Part shown: positions 1 to 5,213 of the stretch, in pieces
Numbering within the stretch: the first letter of the stretch is position 1
Layout: the number at the start of each line of letters is the position of its first letter
Source: Sulfurovum sp.
GTDB taxonomy: Bacteria; Campylobacterota; Campylobacteria; Campylobacterales; Sulfurovaceae
DNA: 9,229 nucleotides
Reading direction: 5' to 3'
Assembly: GCA_027066595.1 (NCBI GenBank)
Contig: JAMONG010000185.1
Span: 1-9,229 of the forward strand
Translations under genes and position numbers: made by a program
The notes under the pieces: generated by a model
The model's input: the letters and a program-made list of their open reading frames with translations, nothing else
What the model was told of the DNA's origin: nothing
Databases searched by the model: none

Positions 1-688
1 CATCTGCTATGGTGCGGACAGAGAGGCTGTCTATGGCTTTACTCGCATCATAAGACTCTTTCATCGCTGGTGCACCTGCTGCTGAGACTGCAATGACTTG
101 TGTCATAGGACTAAGCTCTTTGGCTACCAAAGAGATACCAGAGATGAGTCCTCCTCCACCTACAGGAACGATAAGTGCATCGATGACATCAAGTGCAGCA
201 AACATCTCTAAGGCTACTGTACCCTGCCCTGCGATGACTTCATCATCTGTAAAAGGGTGTACGAAGGTATGTTTATTGGTTGTACTAAATTCTAAGGCAT
301 AGGCATAAGCTTCATCGTAGTTAGAGCCTTGGAGTATGACGCTTGCTCCTAAGTCTTTTACCCCTTGTACTTTGGTAAGTGGTGTAGACTTAGGCATGAC
401 GATGGTTGCTTCTATATTAAAGTGTTTTGCCGCGTATGCTACACCTTGTGCATGGTTTCCAGCACTTGCAGCTACGACTGAAATGTTTGCCTCTTGCTCT
501 ACAAGTGAAGCAATTTTGTTAAATGCACCTCTCAGTTTAAATGCTCCTGTATGCTGAAGGTTTTCTTTTTTCAAATAGACCTGATAGCCCGAAATTTTAC
601 TGAGTATCGGAGCAAACGTCAAAGGTGTATTATAGACGACATCTTCGAGTCTTTGTTCTGCTTGTTTTACCATGTTTAAGTCTAACAT
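1..688 (-). CDS. ilvA: Threonine dehydratase (threonine ammonia-lyase), 5' part, cut by window edge
   Basis: PLP-dependent cytoplasmic enzyme that deaminates L-threonine to 2-oxobutanoate, the entry step of isoleucine synthesis. I translated the minus strand by hand: it begins MLDLNMVKQAEQRLEDVV and stays open for 229 codons to the window edge. Visible family signatures are GAFKLRGAF, with the probable Schiff-base lysine at K51; SAGNHAQG at 75-82; and the phosphate-binding glycine loop PVGGGGLISG at 175-184. The read part ends in SVRTIAD, a stretch typical of this family. The ATG at 688 is preceded by AGGAAAG at good spacing. The C-terminal part lies outside the window, so a regulatory ACT domain (biosynthetic IlvA versus short catabolic TdcB type) cannot be judged. 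The symbol follows the resemblance to Campylobacter-type IlvA. It is divergent from the CoA-binding gene, with 52 nt between the two starts. Confidence 0.93.
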   Translation of the reverse strand, partial: MLDLNMVKQAEQRLEDVVYNTPLTFAPILSKISGYQVYLKKENLQHTGAFKLRGAFNKIASLVEQEANISVVAASAGNHAQGVAYAAKHFNIEATIVMPKSTPLTKVQGVKDLGASVILQGSNYDEAYAYALEFSTTNKHTFVHPFTDDEVIAGQGTVALEMFAALDVIDALIVPVGGGGLISGISLVAKELSPMTQVIAVSAAGAPAMKESYDASKAIDSLSVRTIAD

Positions 689-740
689 TACGCTTTCCTA
701 GATATTATATTGAACGAATTATACCCAAAGGATACAAAGA
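689..740. promoter_or_regulatory. Divergent intergenic region, presumed promoters for ilvA and the CoA-binding gene
   Basis: These 52 nt hold both ribosome binding sites: AGGAAAG toward ilvA and AAAGGA at 728-732 or so toward the plus-strand gene. They also hold an AT-rich core. A perfect TATAAT lies on the minus strand at 709-704, but a start site at the usual distance would fall inside the ilvA ribosome binding site, so its use is doubtful. No convincing -35 box is seen. That both promoters lie here is inferred from the divergent layout alone. Confidence 0.35.
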
Positions 741-1172
741 ATGGAATGTGAACTCCCGCGTGTAAACTCAAGTTCAGAAGAGATGAAGAGATACTTTGAA
801 GAAGCAAAAACCATTGCTGTTGTCGGTGCTTCTCCTGATGAAAGTAAAGCCAGTAACCATGTCGCTGCGTACCTCAAAGAAGTAGGATATAAGATGATTC
901 CTATTTACCCAAAAGGAGATACCATCTTAGGTGAAAAAGTCTACAGAAGCCTTGCAGAGATAGATGTACCTGTGGATATGGTAGTAGTCTTTAGAAAACC
1001 TGCAGCCCTTGATGCCATAGCGGATGCTGTCATCGCCCGTGGAGATGTAAAAACCTACTGGACACAACTAGAACTCATAAACAACGATGCTGCACAAAAA
1101 GTAAAAGATGCTGGCATCAATGTCGTACAAAACTACTGTGCGATGGTAGAACATAGAATATTGTTTGCTTAA
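741..1172 (+). CDS. CoA-binding domain protein (YccU-like), 143 aa
   Basis: Small cytoplasmic protein of the CoA_binding_2 family, a stand-alone Rossmann fold related to the CoA-binding domain of succinyl-CoA synthetase. The specific function of the family is not established. The N-terminal segment TIAVVGASPDESKASN (about 24-39) is the glycine-containing first strand and loop. It is followed by GYKMIPIYPK, VDMVVVFRKP and a C-terminal YWTQLELINNDAA segment matching the family's WMQLG...NEEAA block. It ends NVVQNYCAMVEHRI, where many members have a DRC-type sequence. The length is normal for the family. The ATG at 741 is chosen because AAAGGA lies about 8 nt upstream. It is the first gene of a plus-strand run, 42 nt before the first MORN gene; co-transcription is possible but functional linkage is not evident. 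Confidence 0.88.
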   Translation: MECELPRVNSSSEEMKRYFEEAKTIAVVGASPDESKASNHVAAYLKEVGYKMIPIYPKGDTILGEKVYRSLAEIDVPVDMVVVFRKPAALDAIADAVIARGDVKTYWTQLELINNDAAQKVKDAGINVVQNYCAMVEHRILFA

Positions 1173-1214
1173 CATTAAAAAACATTTATAAAATAATTAG
1201 GAAAATATATCAAC

Positions 1215-1895
1215 ATGAATAAACTTACACTTGTTACACTTGCATTTTTAGGCACCACTGCTCTTCATGCAGAACTTTTTACAGAACACTTTAAAGATGG
1301 TGTTGTTAAATCTGAAATAGAATATAAAGAGCATAGCCGTACAGATACCCAAGAAGGTGTCAAACATGGTATGGAAAAAACGTATTATAACTCTGGAGAA
1401 CTCGCTTTTAAAGTCAATAATATTGATGGTAAACGTGATGGGGCTATGGATTGGTATGATAGAGAGGGTAATCATCTTGAACGTATTAACTATACGATGG
1501 GTAAAAGAGAGGGTAACAATAAAATATTTTATGCAGATGGTACACTGCGTATAGAAGTTAATTATATCAATGATGAAAAAGTAGGCGTAGAAAAATACTA
1601 TTTTAGTACTGGCAAACTCGCTTCAGAAGTAAACTTTGTGGCTGGTAGAAAAGAGGGGCTACAAAAAGAGTATAATAAAGATGGCACACTCAACAATGAT
1701 GTCATGTATAAACATGGTTATAAAGAGGGTGAAAAACGCTGGTATGATAAAAATGGTAAAGTCATCAAAACACTTACCTACAAAATGGACAGACCTATAA
1801 ACCTTATGAAAAAGGTACAGGCTAAAAAACCTGATGCCACACTAGAGGTACTCAAAGGGTTAGACTTCAACCCGAACAACCGAAAAGTAGACTAA
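1215..1895 (+). CDS. Secreted MORN_2-repeat protein A, 226 aa
   Basis: Predicted exported repeat protein of unknown function. Residues 1-19 form a signal peptide (MNKLTLVTLAFLGTTALHA, cleavage after AHA-like LHA). About six tandem 22-25-residue MORN_2 units follow at roughly 50-72, 73-95, 96-118, 119-143, 144-166 and 168-190. Each has the pattern K-x-G/D-x(4)-Y/W-x(3)-G-x-L-x(3)-V-x-Y; a degenerate unit may precede them at 27-40. A non-repeat tail (190-226) begins KMDRPINLMKK. There is no cysteine, no lipobox and no second membrane segment, so it is probably periplasmic or outer-membrane facing. AGGA lies 12 nt before the ATG. The gene downstream is a paralogue only 16 nt away. Automated pipelines often call MORN_2 proteins 'YwqK family antitoxin'; nothing here supports a toxin-antitoxin role. 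Confidence 0.85.
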   Translation: MNKLTLVTLAFLGTTALHAELFTEHFKDGVVKSEIEYKEHSRTDTQEGVKHGMEKTYYNSGELAFKVNNIDGKRDGAMDWYDREGNHLERINYTMGKREGNNKIFYADGTLRIEVNYINDEKVGVEKYYFSTGKLASEVNFVAGRKEGLQKEYNKDGTLNNDVMYKHGYKEGEKRWYDKNGKVIKTLTYKMDRPINLMKKVQAKKPDATLEVLKGLDFNPNNRKVD

Positions 1896-1899
1896 AGAG

Positions 1900-1905
1900 A
1901 AAGGA
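1900..1905 (+). promoter_or_regulatory. Ribosome binding site deciding the start of MORN protein B
   Basis: AAAGGA sits directly against the TTG at 1906, leaving no spacer. It lies 6 nt before the ATG at 1912 and 12 nt before the ATG at 1918. The spacing favours 1912 over the longer TTG reading, and shows that the gene is translated from its own site despite the short gap after protein A. Confidence 0.7.
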
Positions 1906-1911
1906 TTGGCT

Positions 1912-2508
1912 ATGAGAATGATTTTGAAACGACTCTTATCACTGAGTGTTACTAGTCTATTTATGTTGTCATCACTTTTGGCAGAAGAGACCATAGTTGA
2001 AGACAATACACAAAAATCTACCTATATAGATGGTGTACGTCATGGTATGACATGGTGGTACAATGAAAAAGGTGAAGTAAAGTCTAAAGTCAATTTTAAA
2101 CATGGCAAAGAAAATGGCATCTACACCTCTTACTATGATAATGGCAAAGAGAAACTCATCGTAGAATATGTAAATGGACAGAAACATAACATGCAAAAAA
2201 TTTACTATGACAATGGGCAACTCGGCTCAACAGTAAACTACAACATGGGAAGACGTGAAGGTCTTATGACAGAGTGGGATTCAGAAGGGTTTAAATCATC
2301 AGAAGTTTTTTATAAACGAAACTATAAAGTAGGACTTAAAAAATACTTTGACCATAGTGGGAAAGTCACTTTTACCCAAGAGTTTAAAATGGATCGAAAC
2401 CCTCTCATGGTAAAACTCTTAAAAGATAAAAGAGAAGAGACACTCATTGATCTTGCAAAGTATGGATTACTCCCAAAAAACACTCCCAAAAAAGAGCGAA
2501 TGCGTTAA
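1912..2508 (+). CDS. Secreted MORN_2-repeat protein B, 198 aa (paralogue of A)
   Basis: Predicted exported repeat protein of unknown function. The N-terminus MRMILKRLLSLSVTSLFM continues to a likely signal peptidase I site after SLLA (residue 24). Five MORN_2 units lie at about 42-63, 65-87, 88-110, 112-134 and 137-159, with typical elements such as YYDNGKEKLIVEYVNG and YYDNGQLGSTVNY. The tail (159-198) begins KMDRNPLMVKLL and aligns with the tail of protein A: KMDR, then LM, spaced lysines and a TL-x(2)-L stretch. The pair therefore arose by duplication, with different repeat numbers. It has no cysteine. The reading frame can be extended to a TTG at 1906, but the ribosome binding site position favours the ATG at 1912. 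It is 16 nt after gene A, so almost certainly in the same transcript. It is the last gene before a 237-nt gap. Confidence 0.85.
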   Translation: MRMILKRLLSLSVTSLFMLSSLLAEETIVEDNTQKSTYIDGVRHGMTWWYNEKGEVKSKVNFKHGKENGIYTSYYDNGKEKLIVEYVNGQKHNMQKIYYDNGQLGSTVNYNMGRREGLMTEWDSEGFKSSEVFYKRNYKVGLKKYFDHSGKVTFTQEFKMDRNPLMVKLLKDKREETLIDLAKYGLLPKNTPKKERMR

Positions 2509-2562
2509 AAAAACCTCTTCATTTTCTCTTTTTACTTTCAATTTTAACCTCTTTTTAATGAC

Positions 2563-2584
2563 GAGTAAACCACTCTATTTACTC
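2563..2584 (+). terminator. Weak hairpin after the MORN genes, possible terminator
   Basis: GAGTAAA (2563-2569) and TTTACTC (2578-2584) form a 7-bp AT-rich stem with an 8-nt loop, 55 nt after the stop of MORN protein B. No clean T-run follows, so it would be a weak intrinsic terminator at best. It is the only hairpin I found between these genes and the cytochrome promoter region. Confidence 0.25.
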
Positions 2585-2647
2585 ACTAAAATAGGGGTTA
2601 TTTCTATCTAGCTTATAACAAATATTCTTCTAATTAATATAACTTTT

Positions 2648-2653
2648 TATAAT
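2648..2653 (+). promoter_or_regulatory. Candidate -10 box for the cytochrome gene
   Basis: A perfect TATAAT in an AT-rich tract, 92 nt before the cytochrome start. The region at -35 distance (TTCTTC, 2625-2630) matches the consensus poorly, which is common for Campylobacterota sigma-70 promoters as known for Campylobacter and Helicobacter. It implies a start near 2660 and a leader of about 85 nt. No sigma-54 element was found. Confidence 0.4.
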
Positions 2654-2692
2654 CTATCTTTTTCTCAAAAAAATGCTGTTTTTAAAGTAACC

Positions 2693-2705
2693 CTAACATA
2701 GTTAG
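2693..2705. repeat. Short inverted repeat in the cytochrome leader
   Basis: CTAAC-ATA-GTTAG, five perfect pairs around a 3-nt centre, lies between the candidate -10 box and the ribosome binding site of the cytochrome gene. It could be an operator half-site pair or a small RNA hairpin, or chance. No family of regulator is recognised. Confidence 0.25.
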
Positions 2706-2745
2706 TGACAGAATACAAGGTAATCAAATTTAAAAGGAGACTAAA

Positions 2746-5106
2746 ATGATTTCAAAGATTGTAAAAAGTACAATTGCTGCTTCACTGTTAGCAACTGTCA
2801 CTTTTGCTGCTTCTGGCTATGACAAGACACCACCGTTTGGCATGGACAAACTAGATAAAGTAAAAGTAAACGGAGCCGAAGCGTTCCAACCAAAAGCAGA
2901 CTATAGCATGTTCGTAAACTACGAACTTGGTATGCACTGTGTTGGGTTTGATATGAGTTACTGTTGTGTAATCCCTCCATATAACTCTATTCAAGCACAA
3001 GCGATTAAAGTAGGTAAAGGAACTGACCTTCCTAAACTTATGACACCAAAAGACAACGTAAAAGTTTTTGCTTACACTAGAGACAACTCGTTCTCAGAAG
3101 GTAACAAAATGAAATACTGGTCTGTAGCAAAAGATGCAGATGGTGATGGGCACTTAGACAGCCCGGGTGATAACGTAGCGAACTATGTATGGACTCACCT
3201 CTTTATCTATAAAGATCTTGAGGGGACTATCCCTAAAGGTGTTACTGCTAAAGATAGACTTCGTATTGGTAGACAGATTCCTGTAAAAGTGGATCATGGT
3301 CCTTCAGGTGCTCCAATGACAGGGTACATGACTTACGCTGGTAAAGATGGTGGAAATGTTGTCATGACAGATACACTTGTACCTCCTGTAAAAGATGTAA
3401 AACTCATCCTTACTGCTTCTCATCTTTGGGATTCACTAGGTCTTCCGTTAACAGCATTTAACGACAGTAGAAGAAAAGGCTCTTTACGTTCTGTAACAGA
3501 AAAAGATTTCCAACCTTTCCAATACTCTACAGTTGAGCTTCATACCAATGCGGGTAAACAAATCAAGCAACCAGATGGTCATGCGGTATCTTACTTCGGT
3601 ACAAACCCTGTTGATATTCCTAACTGTTATGCATGTCACTCAAGAACAGGTAAAGCTGCTCAAATGGCAAGAGATGAAGGTCTATTCCAAGGTGATAAAG
3701 AATATGACTACTGGAAAACGTACCCAGATACTTCAGAGTATATGGCTAGACTTTCAGAAGGTTCTATTAATATTCTTGCACTTCACGATGCGCACCACGG
3801 AACAACATTCCTATCTAGCTATGATTCAAATGCAGCGATAAACAGACTTGGAAAAGTTGGTTTTGTAAACTGTACTGACTGTCATGGTGATAATGTTTCT
3901 GGTAACCTTCAAGAACCAAGAGTTACTGCTTCTGGATACAAAACAGTTAAAGCTAAACCTCTTTCTGAAGCGATTCACGGATTCCACCTTGCTATGGTAC
4001 CTATGCCAGATGCTGCTGGACGTTCACAGGCATGTCAATCATGTCACCCAACACACTTCCAAAACCCTAACATGAATGATGATACCAACCCATTCCGTGT
4101 AACAGACAGATATGGTGAAGCAAGATTTGCTAAAGGTGACATCAGAAAATCTGGTGGTGGTTGTTATGTAAGACGTGATGCTCACTCTAACCCAAATGCT
4201 AAACCACCATTCTTCTTGAATGCTTATGGTAAATGGCAGCTTGAAAATGTTGCGACTAAAGATGAGCATGGAAAAGATGCTGGAGAGTTAAGAGGTCTTT
4301 ACTGTACAAACTGTCACTCTAAAGTTGCACAAGCACTTTACGCATATGACGACATTACAAATGACTCTAAACAAGAAGGTAAAACACTCAGAAACAAATC
4401 TCTTAAAGAGTTAGTTGATGCAGTAGCTGGTGGAGACATGGCTAAGTTTGCTTCTATTGCAGATGCAAAAGCAACGGGGAACAATGAAGTACTTTCATAC
4501 TACCTTGACCACAAATCAGCAGTACTTGTTAAAAATGTTGGTAAAGATGGTAAATTAGATCTTAAACCTTGGAACAACAAAGAGGGTGGAGAAGTTCCAT
4601 ACATTGCAGCATCTGCTGGTAATGATTGGTGGTTATCTGCTTCTGAACCTCACTGTGCCGATTGTCACTTAGCACCGTTTGTTGAGCAAGAGACTGGTGG
4701 TAAATACTTCCCAATTGATCAGCCGAACAAGTATTCTTTATACAGATACTCTAAAGCACACGGAAGCATTGCTTGTCAAACATGTCACGAGTCGACGCAT
4801 GGTCTATACTCTACACGTTATGATGGTGATGAGAGATCAGTTGATGTTACAACACATGAACAAGCACTACAGTACTCACCAGATGGTAAGTATGCTGGAC
4901 CTATCACATGTTCTGCATGTCACACAGTTAATAAAAACGGTGTACCTGTACAACTAGAAGGAACAGAATATGCAACAGATTACTGGGCTTCAGTAACACT
5001 AGCACACTTTATGAGAGAAGGCGACCAAAAACTAGAAGTGAAAGCTTTAGTTAAAAAGTACCCTTACAAAGACTCTGCTAAAGTAGTTACGGATGGTTGG
5101 AAGTAA
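2746..5106 (+). CDS. Periplasmic multihaem cytochrome c, seven CXXCH motifs, 786 aa
   Basis: Exported c-type cytochrome, presumably an electron carrier or oxidoreductase in the periplasm; substrate and family name are not recognised. A Sec signal peptide covers 1-21 (cut after TFA). Residues about 23-290 form a haem-free domain with an H64-C65 and C73-C74 cluster (MHCVGFDMSYCC, then PPYNSIQAQ) and an acidic DADGDGHLD loop at 130-138. Seven haem sites follow, with first cysteines at 294, 376, 430, 520, 637, 677 and 722, motifs CYACH, CTDCH, CQSCH, CTNCH, CADCH, CQTCH and CSACH. Between haems 3 and 4 lies a lone C473-YVRRDA-H480 that does not fit CXXCH. Many extra histidines (for example LHDAHHG, AIHGFH) could be distal ligands. 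There is no membrane anchor. A strong AAGGAG lies 6 nt before the ATG. The gene stands alone between a leader and a hairpin terminator, with no quinol oxidase or maturation genes beside it. Confidence 0.92.
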   Translation: MISKIVKSTIAASLLATVTFAASGYDKTPPFGMDKLDKVKVNGAEAFQPKADYSMFVNYELGMHCVGFDMSYCCVIPPYNSIQAQAIKVGKGTDLPKLMTPKDNVKVFAYTRDNSFSEGNKMKYWSVAKDADGDGHLDSPGDNVANYVWTHLFIYKDLEGTIPKGVTAKDRLRIGRQIPVKVDHGPSGAPMTGYMTYAGKDGGNVVMTDTLVPPVKDVKLILTASHLWDSLGLPLTAFNDSRRKGSLRSVTEKDFQPFQYSTVELHTNAGKQIKQPDGHAVSYFGTNPVDIPNCYACHSRTGKAAQMARDEGLFQGDKEYDYWKTYPDTSEYMARLSEGSINILALHDAHHGTTFLSSYDSNAAINRLGKVGFVNCTDCHGDNVSGNLQEPRVTASGYKTVKAKPLSEAIHGFHLAMVPMPDAAGRSQACQSCHPTHFQNPNMNDDTNPFRVTDRYGEARFAKGDIRKSGGGCYVRRDAHSNPNAKPPFFLNAYGKWQLENVATKDEHGKDAGELRGLYCTNCHSKVAQALYAYDDITNDSKQEGKTLRNKSLKELVDAVAGGDMAKFASIADAKATGNNEVLSYYLDHKSAVLVKNVGKDGKLDLKPWNNKEGGEVPYIAASAGNDWWLSASEPHCADCHLAPFVEQETGGKYFPIDQPNKYSLYRYSKAHGSIACQTCHESTHGLYSTRYDGDERSVDVTTHEQALQYSPDGKYAGPITCSACHTVNKNGVPVQLEGTEYATDYWASVTLAHFMREGDQKLEVKALVKKYPYKDSAKVVTDGWK

Positions 5107-5156
5107 TTCCACCATCTCTAATCTATAACTTAAATTTAGGTTTATTCCTAAAAAAA

Positions 5157-5187
5157 TAAGTGCATACAAATTAGTTGTATGCACTTA
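5157..5187. terminator. Bidirectional intrinsic terminator between convergent genes
   Basis: TAAGTGCATACAA (5157-5169) and TTGTATGCACTTA (5175-5187) form a perfect 13-bp stem with a 5-nt loop. On the minus strand the stem is followed at once by seven T (complement of A 5150-5156), a textbook terminator, but it lies past the kinase stop at 5214 and so ends that operon. On the plus strand it is followed by a pyrimidine-rich CTCTTTCTTCTTTC tract and can end the cytochrome transcript. It fills most of the 107-nt gap between the two genes. Confidence 0.9.
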
Positions 5188-5213
5188 CTCTTTCTTCTTT
5201 CTCTCTATAGAAA

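Noticed and set aside
93..557. Plus-strand open frames of 69 and 73 codons at 93-302 and 336-557
   Set aside because: They lie antisense to ilvA, whose frame is continuous and carries all family motifs; the plus-strand products are low-complexity and have no ribosome binding site.
1248..1554. Frames inside MORN gene A on both strands
   Set aside because: Overlap a well-supported repeat protein gene; products show no domain or signal.
1906..1911. TTG at 1906 as the start of MORN protein B
   Set aside because: The AAAGGA site abuts it with no spacer; the ATG at 1912 has correct spacing.
1215..2508. Toxin-antitoxin system based on the YwqK-like label of MORN_2 proteins
   Set aside because: Both proteins have export signals and no toxin-like small gene lies next to them.
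4162..4185. Frameshift or sequencing error destroying an eighth CXXCH motif
   Set aside because: The frame stays open and sensible on both sides and no nearby frame restores a CXXCH at this point; treated as a real variant site.
3533..4957. Alternative frames of 63-102 codons inside the cytochrome gene
   Set aside because: They are shadows of the cytochrome reading frame, whose CXXCH motifs and signal peptide leave no doubt about the true frame.
5135..5152. Second small hairpin TTTAGG...CCTAAA as a terminator
   Set aside because: Six-bp stem with a 6-nt AT-rich loop and no T-run on either strand; the stem at 5157-5187 is far stronger.
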